The notes: generated from the letters alone by a model not told the origin. 64,000 nt of DNA from Ananas comosus (GCF_001540865.1 NC_033632.1:5331619-5395618), one strand, 5' to 3'; numbered from the stretch's first letter, positions 23,999 to 35,486 are shown. Numbers and translations are program-made.

Positions 23999-24299
23999 AT
24001 CAATTATATATACTATGAAGATTGATCAGTCTAAATATTTAATGTTGCTTGTCGAAAAATTTTTGGGCCATTTGTTTGCAATTTGATATTTGAATTAATC
24101 AATCTCTTATATCCCTGCAATAATTCACATTTTAATCCACTTCTAATGAATATACATCATAATTTTGCAAATATTAAATATTTTGGTAAAAATATTTTAT
24201 CTTTGGTAGAAAAAGAGACAAAGAAGAACTACTGTTTAAATAAAATTTCTCACTCAAAAACTTACTAACTTTTCATTAAAAATTCCCAGTAGCTTCTCA

Positions 24300-24512
24300 C
24301 AGTGGACGTGACCATTATCACACTGCTAGCCACTGCAAAGAATGTTGTAAGATACATGTATCAGTAATAGGTTGGTCCTGCCGCACATGCTCAATCACCG
24401 ATTTTTTTTAGGAGCCGGGGTGAGAGGAATTAAATCCCAAGACTAAAGTCTGCTACTTTTAAGAATGCAAGTCCGATCGAACGTAAACACTCTGCCATCG
24501 CCTTAAAGCTTC
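24300..24512 (-). pseudogene. Inverted 5' part of the four-helix gene, stops present
   Basis: On the minus strand it reads FKAMAECLRSIGLAFLKVAD-like, then FSLGI, a stop, FLSPRLLKKIGD, a stop, ACAAGPTYY, a stop, YMYL, covering roughly residues 1-75. The ATG of sister copies (AAAAT-ATG) has become AGA. It is followed on the minus side by the conserved leader AGAGAATAATTATGCTC. Confidence 0.8.
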
Positions 24513-24989
24513 CTCTATTTTATCTCCTGTTAAAAAAGAGCATAATTATTCTCTAAGGTATCATTTGGTTCGGAAATAAAGCTTCCCTAGTACCAAACTT
24601 ATTAAAATAAGTAGGAACCTAGGAATAAGGCCTTATTAGCCCTCTCCGACCTCAAGGGTCCACTTGCTCTGAAGCGAGCCCGGTTGGTGCTTATTTTTTT
24701 TTACTAAAAAAAGCTGTTAATTTTTTTTTGAAAAAAAAAACTACAAGACACAAGAAAAGAAGTCTTTTCGTCAAAATGACCATAATGCCCTCCCTAACAT
24801 TCAAATCTTTTACTATTAGAGAGAGCATTTTTGTCCAAAAATTAAAAATTTAAAAATTTTATATTTTAAAAAAAGTTTTAAAATTTCTTTTATATTTATA
24901 AATACTTCAACAAATCTTTAAACTCATCACAACAAGCGAATCTTCCATTCTTTTTCTTCGACCGATACTAACTCTTTATAGTTGTCTTG

Positions 24990-25275
24990 CATTATATCTG
25001 TTGTTTTACTTTTATATATTAAGATGGAAAAAATTAATTTGTTTTAGTATGATAGAGATGTTAATTTATTTACTAAGTTTCTCTGTTTGGACATGTCATT
25101 ATTGGATATCTGTAGTATGTTGATCTTGCAGCGCAAGCTCCATCACCGATCTTTCTCAGGAGCTGGGGTGAGAGGAATGAAACCCCAAGGCTGAAGACTG
25201 TCACCCCTAATAATGAAGTCCAATCGAGTGCAAATACTTTACCATCATCTTAAAGCTTTCCATATTTTATCTCCT
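24990..25275. pseudogene. Fused half-genes: 3' half (+) to 5' half (-)
   Basis: Plus strand 24990-25125 matches the C-terminal region (LHYICCFTFIY, CFSMIEMLIYLLSFS, GHVIIGYL-like). It joins at once to a minus-strand 5' half (25128-25275: FSLGVSFLSPQLLRKIGDGAC-like, split by small changes). Both are non-functional fragments. Confidence 0.8.
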
Positions 25276-25999
25276 ATTAAAAAAAAGCATAATTATTCTC
25301 TAACGTATCATTTGGTTCGAAAATAAAGATATGTTAGGCTATTTCTTGGATAAGCAAACTCTTATTAGAATAAGAAGAAACCAAGAAGCAAGGCCCGGTT
25401 GGTACTTCTTATTTTTATTTTTTTTCTAAAAAAAGTTACTGATTTTTTATTCGAAAGAAAAAACTACAAGACGTTAGAAAAAGCCTCTTTTGGTCAAAAT
25501 AATCATAATGCCCTCCCTAATATTCAAATTTTTTACTATTGAATATAGCATTTTGGTCAAAAAAAATGAAAAACTAAAAATTTTATATTTTTTAAAAAGT
25601 TTTAAAATTTTTCTACACTTATAAATACTTTAAAAAAATCTTTAAACTCATCACAACAAGCAAATTCTTCATTCTTTTTCTTCTGCTGATACTAATTCTT
25701 TATATAGTATTTGTATTGTGCCTTATATTATATTTGTTGTTTACTTTTATATATCAAAAAGATTTTTTTTTCGAAAAAAAAATAAAGAACTAGAAAAAGT
25801 CTCTTTGGTCAAAATAATCATAATGCCTTTTCTAATATTCAAATATTTTACTATTAGAGAGAATTTTTGTCAGAAAATTAAAAATTAAAAATTTTATATT
25901 TTTAAAAAAGTTTTAAAATTTTTTTATATTTATTAATACTTCAACAAATCTTTAAACTCATCGCACAACAAGCAAATTTTTCACTTTTTTATTCTGCCG

Positions 26000-26380
26000 A
26001 TGCTAATATTTTATAATATTTGTATTGTATCTTATATTATATCTATTGTTTTACTTTTATATATCAAGACGAAAAAACTGATTTGTTTTAGTATGATTGA
26101 GATATTATTTTATTTACTAAGTTTTTCTGTTTTCTTTTCAGTATTAGTTGGACATGCCATTATTTGGTATCTGTAGCAGGTTGATAATGCTGCACATGCT
26201 CCATCACCGATCTTTCTCAGGAGCTGGAGTGAGAGGAATGAAATCCCAAGACTGAAGACTGCTATCCCTAAGAATACAAGTCTGATAATCCCAAGACTGA
26301 AGACTGCCATCCCTGATAATACAAGTCCGATTGAGTGCAAACACTCTACTATTGCCTTAAAACTTTTCATATTTTATCTC
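26000..26380. pseudogene. Fused half-genes: 3' half (+) to 5' half (-), best preserved
   Basis: Plus strand 26005-26178 encodes YICIVSYIISIVLLLYIKTK, then a C-terminal stretch ending VGHAIIWYL and a stop. Minus strand 26370-26165 encodes MKSFKAIVECLHSIGLVLSG, ending FLSLQLLRKIGDGACAAL.. CYRYQ. The two overlap in the junction GGTATCTGTA, shared by the 3' half (plus) and the YRY codons of the 5' half (minus). The minus half has an internal duplication of FSLGI with its flanks. Its ATG and leader (ACAG/GAGATAAAAT-ATG) are intact and define the family start. Confidence 0.85.
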
Positions 26381-27164
26381 CTGTAAAAAAAAAGAGCATA
26401 ATTATTCTCTAACATATTGTTTAGTTCGGAAATAAAGCTATGTTAGGCTATTGCTGGAATAGGTAAATTTTTATTAAAATAAGCAGGAATCTAGGAGCCA
26501 GGCTTTATTGGTCCTCTCCGATCTCGATGGTTCACCTGTTGTAAAGCGGGCCAGGTTGGTGCTTTCTATTTTTTATTTTTTTCTTAAAAAAAATATATAT
26601 ATTGATTTTTATTTGGAAAAAAAACTACAAGACACTAGAAAAAGTCTTTTTTTGTTCAAAATAACCATAATGCCCTCCGTAACATTCAAATCTTTTGCTA
26701 TAGCAAGAGCATTTTGGTCGAAAATTAGAAATTAAAAAATTTATATTTTAAAAAAACTTTTTAATTTTTTTTACAATTATAAATACTTTAATAAATCTTT
26801 AAACTCATCACAACAAAAATATCTTTCATTCTTTTTCTTCAACCGATTCTAATTTTTTATAGTCTTTGTATTGTGCCGTACATTATATCTGTTGCTTTAA
26901 GCTTATTTATCAAAACGATTTTTTTTTTGAACAAAAAACTACAAGATATTAGAAAAAGCCTCTTTTGGTCAAAATGATCGTAATGCCATCCTTAATATTC
27001 AAATCTTTAATTATTAGAGAGAGCATTTTTGTCAAAAATTTAAAATTTAAAATTTTATATTTTTAAAAAAGTTTAAAAATTTCTTTTACATTTATAAATA
27101 ATTCAACAAATCCTTAAACTCATCAAATCAAGCAAATCTTTCATTATTTTTTTATTATCTATGT

Positions 27165-27420
27165 TAACTCTTGTGTCTTATATCGTATCTGTTGTTTTAC
27201 TTTTATATATCAAAATGGAAATACTGGTTTGTTTTAGTATGATAGAAATGTTATTTTATTTACTAAATTTCTCTGTTTATTTTCATTGTTAGTTGGACAT
27301 GTCATTATTAGGTATCTTTAGTACGTTGGTCGTGCTGTGTTTGCTCCATTAGCGATTTTCTTGGGTGCTATGGTGAGAGGAATGAAATCCCTATGCTGAA
27401 GACTACTCATCCTCGGTCAC
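27165..27420. pseudogene. Fused half-genes, last unit of the array
   Basis: Plus-strand 3' half (27165-27312; CFSMIEMLFYLLNFSVYF-like, then GHVI) is followed by a minus-strand 5' remnant (27420-27330; FSIGISFLSP.HPRKS). The 5' remnant then breaks up into short tandem copies that run into the LTR element. Confidence 0.75.
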
Positions 27421-27508
27421 GCTGCTATGGTGAGAGGAATGAAATCCCTATGCTGAAGACGCTGCTATGGTGAGGTCACGCTGCTATGGTGAGAGGAAGA
27501 CGCTGCTA
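27360..27508. repeat. Minisatellite born from exon 1 of the four-helix gene
   Basis: GCTGCTATGGTGAGAGGAAT, GAAATCCCTATGCTGAAGAC and GGTCACGCTGCTATGGTGAG alternate. The unit derives from the reverse complement of the FSLGISFLSP codons (GGTGAGAGGAATGAAATCCC). The same array resumes at 32454-32577 beyond the LTR element, and both sides carry GAAGACTACTCATCCTCGGT. Confidence 0.8.
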
Positions 27509-29181
27509 CTGGGACTCGACCGTGACACCTTTGGGGGCCATATTTGGTAGGCATTTGGGTTGACGAAGTTATGGAGTTGCGGAGTTGAGGCGTTCCGTCA
27601 GGTAGGAGTTGCTGTCAAGTCAACGGAGGCAATTCCCTAGCAATGGCCCATGCCATGACATGAAAATAGGTACTGCATGCGGGGTTTGAAAACGTACCCC
27701 TCGGTGAGCACCTTTGTACCCCCGGGGTGCCAAAGGAGTAGATGCCTCGTAAGGGTATTAGAGGAGGGGTGGACACTTCGTAAGTGGCCCCGACTCCCCC
27801 GTCGACCCATAGGACATGGGTCGTCCCTTGGCTAGCGGAGTAGCCAAGCCTAGCGTTCCGTGTAGCCGGTTAATGGACGGTTGAAGGGACACGGGCCTAG
27901 GGTAATGTCGGAGACGAGAGAGGTCGACGACATTACGGAGCGGGGAATACCGGGAGGCTTCCTCCCTAGGATCGCTTGCACTACCTTATGCAGGCTTAGA
28001 TCTCTGTAGTGGAGCGTACGAGCGGATGAGGGATAGTCTAGCGACGGACGGTCCTCCGTAAAGGACAAGGCTCGCGAAGGCAAGTGTGCCGAGTTGGGAT
28101 TCGTAGGGCACGGCGCCCATGAAGGCCAAGGAGGCGGGACTCAATAGGAACGCTAAAGGGAGGCATACCGAGGGAGAATTCGTAAGGTGGGTGGCCTACG
28201 AGACTCGAGGGGCAGAACCCAAGGAGGCAAGCGGTATCGATATCCGTATAGTGAATCTTGAGAGACTGGACCAATAGTGTAAGCGGCCAGGCGTGGTCGA
28301 GCCAAGGAGGGGCGAGTGGCTAGCGATGCGGAGCGAGTCCGGTTCGTTTGTATGGGGCCTTAGGAGGCAAACCTATGGGATTCAAGGGCACGGAGCGCCG
28401 TGGCAAAGCGAGGGTCGTTGAGACGGTTGAGAAGCACAATGTGGACTTGTTGGTTCCCTTGTCAGGAGCGATGGGACACGAGGGCCGCACGGGTCGAATG
28501 CGAAGCACGGAGGTGCGAAGCATGGACGTGCGGGGTGTCACGCTGAGGTGCTGATGTTGGGGGCAAACGAGCTTGTGGCGCACACTTGGGTGGCTTTTCG
28601 GAGGTAAGCCGTTGGACCGAGCGAGCAGGCCGCGTAGGCGGTATGGCCATGGGCGTCGTCAGTCGCATGAGGCAAGACATGAAGGAGTTATGTTCGTGAG
28701 TGTCCTTCGTGGCATGTGATGTTGCGGAGCCCGGACCTTGACGCGGGTGGCATGCAGGTCAAGTCGTGGGAGCGGGATGCGTGGTGAGGTAGAACGCTCG
28801 GCTAGACTCATAGTGGTACAAGTTGGGGGAGAACTTGTAATGTCCTTGGGCTGGCGACGAAGGCAACAAGGTATTCGGTGATAAAGCACTCTCGAGGAGA
28901 GATCGGTTGGCAAAAGGGAATGCACCTAGCTTGGTGGCCAACCTCGATATTGGGGTTGCTCGTTGGGAACTCGTGGAGTTCGACGAGGTTCGATTACAGG
29001 CGAAGGGTCGGACTGTAAGTCTCGCGGAGGAGCAAGCTTTGCAAAATGCTTGGATTGGTATTCCGCTGTTAAGTCTGGGAGACTTGTCCGCGTAAGGGAC
29101 TCGAGAAGGCTGGCTCGGGTGTGCGACACTTGAGCGCCGCGCGGGGATTTTTGAGGCAAAAAAGCTAACCCCGTGACAAGT

Positions 29182-29193
29182 TGGTATCAGAGC
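29182..29193 (+). other. Primer-binding site, tRNA-Met type
   Basis: TGGTATCAGAGC starts three bases after the LTR end CCCGTGACA and is complementary to the 3' end of initiator tRNA-Met, the usual primer of plant LTR elements. Confidence 0.85.
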
Positions 29194-31153
29194 TATGTTG
29201 AGCTCTTTTGGGATGGAAGTTTGGCCGAAAGGTGCGACCTTGGCGGCGAGGTTGGAGTGAGCAGAGTCACTCTAACGGAAGGACTTGGAGCCGACAATGC
29301 ATCAGGGCAATACTTCGCTTGTAAGAGATGCGGAGTTGAGTTGTGATGGATATTGGTGCTACCCACGAAGTCTTTGCGACGAGTAAAGCCGGGTGGTTCA
29401 GAATTGCACTACGCATGGATGAGAGTCAGATAACAGCGAGGGAAGTGTCTGTTGGTGTGGACTCGTGGTGGGGTGAAAGCTAAGTTCATGTCGATACCCT
29501 GTGAAGATTTCCAAGTCATTCTCAGGATGGAGAAATGGTTAAGGCCTTAGTCGTGTGGCAGACGATGGGGCAATGATTATGAAGAATCTGTTTGCGGTCC
29601 GTGGTTGGAGTTATCGCGGAGTTGGATATTGCGAATGCCCAAGGAACCTGAGTTGTGCAGAGGTGCTTACGACTCAGGGTGGGGGAGTACACAAGGTGGA
29701 GATGTATTCCCAAATGTGAATCCTGGACGATTGTGCTTCTCGAAAGGATATAGATTAGGCGGTGAAACACTGGGCGAAAGAGTTTACTTCGTGCATGCTG
29801 AGTTTGAAGTCTGACGGGCAGTAGTCTTCGTTGGGAGCAGCTTCGACCAAAGTTGCAGGAATACCAAAGGGCTACTCGATGGACCAGTATTTCTCTCTTG
29901 GTAAAGGAAGATCGATGGGGAGATCGATGACTCTTTGGAGTGTGCCCATGATATGGAAAGAGAAGGCATCCTTGTGCAAGAGTAAGGATTGAGGTTGGAA
30001 TCTTAACTCGCGGAGTGAGGTGATAGGGCTAGCTTCGAGCAGAACGGTGACAGTGTTGGTGACTCGAGGTAGCTCACATGTATCCATTGGATGGATGACA
30101 TGGGTTCCGCTTGAGGGAATAGTGAAGGTTGTGGCAGAGCCGAAGCTAGCAGAGCGGAATGTGGGGCATTGAGAATGCCGATGGGGTCTGAGTGCGCTTG
30201 GTGGGAGAGCGACTCAGAGTGGGGGAGCACGTTTGGTCATTAAGTGTTCCCATGTGCATTGCCTCGGTGAAGGAGCTCGTCTATGATAGGAAGTGGGATA
30301 CAACACATGTGGTAAAAGAGTTCGCTTCGTGGAGCTCAAGTTGGGAGTCTAGGCAGACGAATCCATGGTAGTAACAGCTAGGCGTTGGACTAGGTTGTGA
30401 AGGGGACCAAGGATTGCGGGAGAGCTTAGCACTTCTCTTGGTGCGAGAAGGCCGGTGTGGAGATCGGTTGCTCTTTACAATGTGCCCACGAGTTGGACAG
30501 ATGAGGCATCATTAGTCGGGTTGAAGTGTGTGTGGATTCACCCGAGATCATGGTGCTGGTTGGAGTATGGACAGTTCGCAACTGCGGGAAGGGTCGAGGT
30601 ATCGAAGTTCTGTAAGGGCGGTGCGCCCAGGGTAGCGACATTACCGTGACAGCCAGACTTGCAGTTCAGACTAAGCAGAGAGTGAACTGAATTCCGTTCA
30701 GCAATCAATCATGAGGGTGGTTTCCCTAGAGTTGGGATATGGCAAGTTGCGAGCGAAAAGAGACAAGGTGTTCGATAGGCTCAAACTTGGTCAAACACTT
30801 TGATTGCGAATCGAAGTGGAGTTCTGCGAGAGCCTAACGAAGTAAGGCTTGAGTGGATTTGTGGGACGAAAGCTAAAGGTGCCGTGCATCAACAAGTAGT
30901 CGAAATGCAAAGCAGTCAGGAGGCATGACAAAGGTGCGTGGTGAAGTCAGTAGAGCAGGAAGTAGTTGAGGCCGGCTAGTCCCGACGAAAGACTTGAAAG
31001 CTTGAGGAGACCATAGGGGAGCTCGACGTTGTGCGATTGTGGAGGCATTAGGGTGGCAAAAGTTGTTTGTGGAGAGGGCACGAGTATGGCATGAGTACCC
31101 ACAAGAGTTGTACCGATAAAATTCAATAAGACAAACTTTAATGCAATGGAAGC

Positions 31154-31298
31154 GGGAGTTCAAGTGGAGGAACTCGCCACATATGGGGACGGGAGTTCGA
31201 GTAGAGGAACTCGCCGTATGTGCGAGCGGGAGTTCGAGTGGAGGGACTCGCCACAGATGAGATCGGGAGTCGAGTGGAAAGACTCGCCGTATAAGACT
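31154..31298 (+). repeat. 37-bp tandem repeat, four units
   Basis: Units start at 31154, 31191, 31228 and 31265, each beginning GGGAGTTC(A/G)AGT(G/A)GAGGA and containing ACTCGCC. The last unit is 34 bp. They lie in the untranslated interior of the LARD-like element. Confidence 0.85.
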
Positions 31299-31350
31299 GG
31301 GAACGTCGGATCGAGGATCTGTCGTAGGTGCCTAGGGAGAGGCATGAAAT

Positions 31351-31962
31351 CTGATGTTATGGTAAGGGGCAAAGGCGAAGACGAGCAGCGTGCTGATTCG
31401 CGTGGAGAACTCCAAGACGAGGGACGTTTGGAGTCTAACCCCTAAGTCCAAGGTCGATGGATGTATGACCTTGAATCCCAGAGAGGGGAAGTTTAGTCGG
31501 AGGACTATTTCCTTGAGAAGGAGTTATAAGGTTGGCTACTGGACTCGTGGAACTTTGGTTAAGTCAGGACGAAGTGGGCGTTGAGGCCGAGTAGCTCCGA
31601 TGGAGAGAACCAAGTTAAGGAAGAGTGCCAGTACAATCTTGCAATCCGAGGGATTANCCTGATGTTATGGTGAGGGGCAAAGGCGAAGACGAGCAGCGTG
31701 CTGATTCGCGTGGGGAACTCCAAGACGAGGGACGTTTGGAGTCTAACCCCTAAGTCCAAGGTCGAGGGATATATGACCCTGAATTCCAGAGGGGAAGTTT
31801 AGTTGGAGGACTATTTCCTTGAGAAGGAGTTATAAGGTTGGCTACTGGACTCGTGGAACTTTGGTTAAGTCAGGGCGAAGTGGGCGTTAAGGCCGAGTAG
31901 CTCCGATGGAGAGAACCAAGTTATGGAGGAGTGCCAGTACAATCTTGCAATCTGAGGGATTA
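31351..31962 (+). repeat. 306-bp direct duplication across an assembly join
   Basis: 31351-31656 and 31659-31962 both start CTGATGTTATGGT(A/G)AGGGG and end GAGGGATTA with only scattered differences. The join N at 31657 separates them. The small differences argue for two real copies or two alleles; a mis-joined overlap between contigs is equally possible. Confidence 0.75.
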
Positions 31963-32242
31963 TGAGTTTTAAGTTCTGGTTTCGTGGAGGAGTTAGTGTG
32001 GTGCGAGCGAGGCACCAAGGCTGGGGAGCTCTAACTCAGGGAGGGACAGAACACGTATATGGAGTGGATGGTCGAGGAGGACCAATGGGCTTTTCAGAAG
32101 CATTGTTGAGCAGACGAACTCAAGGGCAGGTCAGCGTGGCATGCGATGCCAAGGCCATGGGTGGCTCTGGTCTGGAAGAGTAGTACTGCTGGCAAAAGAG
32201 TTTGAAGAAGTGGTGGAGCATCGACGAGGACGTCGATGATTC

Positions 32243-32255
32243 AAGTGGGGGAGCC
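32243..32255 (+). other. Polypurine tract
   Basis: AAGTGGGGGAGCC lies immediately before the 3' LTR start TGTCACGGG, the position for plus-strand priming. Confidence 0.75.
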
Positions 32256-32598
32256 TGTCACGGGTCGATCGCTGGGACTCGATCGTGACACCTTTTTGGG
32301 CCATATTTGATAGGCATTTGGGTTGACGAAGTTATAGAATTGCGGAGTTGAGGCGTTCCGTCAGGTAGGAGTCGCTGTCAAGTCAACGGAGGCAATTCCC
32401 TAGCAATGGCCCGTGCCATGACATGGAAATAGGTGCCGCAAGCGGGGTTTGAAATCCCTATGCTGAAGACGCTGCTATGGTGAGGTCACGCTGCTATGGT
32501 GAGAGGAACTATGGTTCTCAGGTGGTATGGTGAGAGAAATGAAATCCCTATGCTGAAGACTACTCATCCTCGGTCACCACCATAACCGACGGCACCGC

Positions 32599-33039
32599 TG
32601 TAACGACCCAGCCCACTAGCAACAATAACTCGTTGGGCCCAATCACTGGCCCAAAATGCTTAAGCCCAGTTATTATTACTAGTGTCTAAATCTATTATAA
32701 ACCTAATGACAACCCCATTTCTATCCGATGTGGGATTATTGGGGTGTCACAGACTCCCTCCGTTAAGGCCCTGACGTCCTCGTCAGTCCAATCACACACA
32801 CAGCCCAAGATCACCAGGCGATGTGAGACTCGTCTCGCTAGCCCGTCATCCAGACCCTGGCTCAGCCGAGACTCGCCACACATGTCCAGCTGGTGAACCG
32901 GCTCTAATACCAAATGTAACGACCCGACCCGCTAGCAACAATAACTCGTTGGGCCCAAACCACCGGCCCAAAATGCTTAATCCCGGTTAAGAATTTAACC
33001 CTATTATATCTTATATATAGGACTATCTGGGGTCTCACA
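32599..33039 (-). mobile_element. Complete TRIM retrotransposon with perfect 5-bp duplication
   Basis: Terminal direct repeats are 32599-32751 and 32915-33039, both starting TGTAACGACCC and ending in CACA. The internal part is only 163 bp. Just inside the right repeat, GGCTCTAATACCA (32900-32912) is the reverse complement of a TGGTATTAGAGCC primer site, so the element is on the minus strand. The complement of GGGCCTTAACGGAGGGAGTC beside the left repeat is the polypurine tract. ACCGC flanks both sides (32594-32598 and 33040-33044). No coding capacity. Removing it restores ACGGCACCGCCTTCTCCAG, which may be exon sequence ending at a CAG/GTAATT donor near 33080. Confidence 0.92.
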
Positions 33040-33044
33040 ACCGC

Positions 33045-34426
33045 CTTCTCCAGTTCTTCGCTCCTCCTCAATCTTTCAGGTAATTTAATTACTTTCTTTG
33101 ATATCTGCATCCTATAATGTCAATACGTTAGGGACATATATCCTACTGATATACGAACATAACATAAAAAAATGGTAAATATACTAACAAAACTTATTAC
33201 AAGATTGGATCATCGATCTTACAAATTGATACATGAGTCCTAATTACTATAACATAAAAAGAAGATGACTAAAGGGATTAGAGTGCTACCATTATTTTGG
33301 TACACTGTTTACTAAAGCAAAGGCCATGCCTAAATGCTTTGATAGGTTCATCACTCCCAGAATGTAATAAATCATTCATCGATCTTTAAAAGGTTAGTAT
33401 TACTAAATTAGTATTATAATTTAAAAGTTATTCTACAAAAACTAAAAATGTAAAAATAATATATTTAAATTGCTAAATACCAAGCTAAAAGTCTGATTTA
33501 TGTACATTATTTATTTATATTTGAATTATGTCGAGCAAAACATGAGCAATTAAGTTAATTTGGGTTACCTCTTGTTCAGCTTGTTTATTTTTCAAGTTGA
33601 AAATGTGATCTTATGATAGCTTGTTTATTAAACAAGCGAGATGCATCGGAATCAATTTTGGGCCGAACATAAGCTAGTGTTGAGTTGCGAACTATATGTT
33701 GAATTGATAGCCTGGTTGATCAGAACGCTTGATACTTGGCTGTAGTATCCACTGTGGATGGTTGGTAATATACTACTGTTGTAATGTATACATGTAGTAG
33801 AAGAATCTGGTTTAAAACCTCTAATTAAATTTGCATAAGATTAACATATATAATTATTATTTTGTTCCACATGTTTGCACACATATTCATGCTAATTTAG
33901 CTATTTGTTCCATATATTTGCCCACATATTGTTTACCATTTGTTTGATAGGCTACCTAAATATGAAAATTAATTATTTGCTATTTACTCCTTGTTAATGT
34001 TAGTTTCGTTAGATTCACATTAAATTTTATATTGTTCTGGTATAATTCAACAATAAAATTTCAAGTTTGATAATATTTAAAAAATATTACATGATATGTA
34101 TGGAAATAAAATGTGGTTGATTTGAAGTTGAGTGAAAACAATGATCTCGTTCTTAAAAAATAATATATTGTAAGAATTAGAGCAAATGAAATAGCAAAAA
34201 CAATAAAAGTTTGATTGGAAAGTAATCTTTAGGAGATGGACGGTTATTTTATATTATTTTATATAATATCAAAATAGCACATACGGCGATACATAATTAA
34301 TTTCAAGCTTTTCATATTCTTATATAGGTAGGATATGAAAAGTATATTTTTCTTTTTTAAAATTTGCTATTTTTTTCCTTACTCTTCATTCAAATTAAAA
34401 TTATCAAAATATACAATTTTATATAA
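33045..34426. other. AT-rich intergenic DNA
   Basis: After a possible splice donor (TTTCAG/GTAATT near 33080), I see no open frame or repeat of note. Confidence 0.4.
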
Positions 34427-34695
34427 GGTAAATTGCATTGTTACCTTCTGAACTTTTGGTGAAGTTTCACTTTACCCCTCGAACTTCTAAAATGGACATC
34501 TAACACCCTAAACTCTAATATTTCATTCATTTTACCCCTTCCGTCAGTTTTCCGTCAAGCTCCATTAACCGAAAACTAACTGAACGTGTAAAACAAATGA
34601 AATATTAGAGTTTAGAGTGTCAGATATCTATTTTAGAAGTTTGGGGGGTTAAGTGAAACTCGCCAAAAGTTCAGGAGATAGCAGTGCAATTTACC
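34427..34695. mobile_element. Foldback MITE, copy A
   Basis: Starts GGTAAATTGCATTGTTACC and ends with its mirror, GTGCAATTTACC. Arms of about 110-130 bp pair through TCTAACACCCTAAACTCTAA and its complement. Same family as copy B at 35487-35755. Confidence 0.85.
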
Positions 34696-35204
34696 CCAAA
34701 GGGACACTCTTGACTATAAATTATTTTATTATAATATGTTACTTATGAATTGACTACTAATTCTCAAGTTAGTGATCATGCTTGATTTTGAATATATATA
34801 TATATATATATATATTATCCTAAAATAAATCATACCGTAATTTATCCTATATTTTATTGTAATAAAATAAAAGCAAAAGAAATGAATTAGAGTGGCTTAA
34901 AGATAAAAAATGAGCGATACTAACTACCTACGATGCTCAAACACTCTACTATCCTGGTGTACTCGCTAATATAGTTGATTTATAATAGGTGTCCTCACTC
35001 GGATATAGAGATTTTAATTCTCAGTTAATTTTCTGTAGTACTCGTTTGTCCCTTTTATCTTTAGAGGTATTGTTCTAGAAAATACACTTATTTTCTATGA
35101 AACTATGCAATGTAATTTTATTGTAGTCTAAAATAAAATTTGTCTTTCATTTCAGCCAATTAGAAATTTTTAATATAAAAATATAAAATAATAATTTATA
35201 ATAA
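34696..35204. other. AT-rich DNA with a TA microsatellite
   Basis: TA repeat at about 34793-34816. Nothing else recognised. Confidence 0.4.
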
Positions 35205-35480
35205 ATTAAAATTTTAAAAATTAAATTAGTGATGTTAGATTAAGATATACTGAATATCATCTCATTCTTCAAATATCGGTAGCGGTCCAATCCATTTGCT
35301 TTTTTTTAAAATTATTTTGTAATATTTTTCTTCTTGGAACTCTCACTTTGAAATTTTTAAAAATAAATTAGTGATGTTAGATTAAGATATGCTGAATATC
35401 ATCTCATTCTTCAAATATTGGTCCAATCTATTTGCTTTTTTTTATTTTTTAATATTGTTTTTCTTGGAACTCTCACTTGT
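35205..35480 (+). repeat. Tandem duplication of about 138 bp
   Basis: TTAGTGATGTTAGATTAAGA through ATCTCATTCTTCAAATAT to TTGGAACTCTCACTT occurs twice in direct tandem, with small indels. Confidence 0.8.
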
Positions 35481-35486
35481 CAAAGG

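Larger units (their letters stand above)
24296..27420. repeat. Array of inverted half-genes of the four-helix family
   Basis: At least five repeats of a spacer (CTACAAGACA...AGAAAAAG..TCTTTTGGTCAAAAT, ATGCCCTCCCTAA, then CTCATCACAACAAGC) start near 24740, 25460, 25790, 26620 and 26940. The intervals of about 720, 330, 830 and 320 bp alternate between long and short. Each long unit ends in a plus-strand 3' half of the membrane-protein gene fused directly to a minus-strand 5' half and its leader. Short units keep only about 60 bp of the 3' half (25700-25765 and 26868-26925). The middle of the gene is absent in every fused unit. Confidence 0.85.
27509..32453 (+). mobile_element. LARD-like non-coding LTR retrotransposon
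   Basis: The 5' LTR spans 27509-29178 (about 1.67 kb, missing roughly 16 bp at its start) and ends CCCGTGACA. The internal region is 29179-32255 (about 3.1 kb). The 3' LTR starts TGTCACGGGTCG at 32256 and matches the 5' LTR until 32453, where it is truncated. A primer-binding site and polypurine tract are in the expected places. No gag, protease, reverse transcriptase, RNase H or integrase motif is visible in any frame, so it depended on proteins of another element. The many overlapping short frames on both strands come from its even composition. Confidence 0.85.

Noticed and set aside
31154..31298. Possible CRISPR-like repeat array
   Set aside because: The 37-bp units are contiguous without unique spacers, and the context is a plant LTR element.
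27850..32183. About twenty frames of 60-100 codons on both strands
   Set aside because: They lie in the LTRs and non-coding interior of the LARD-like element and share no motif with retrotransposon or host proteins.
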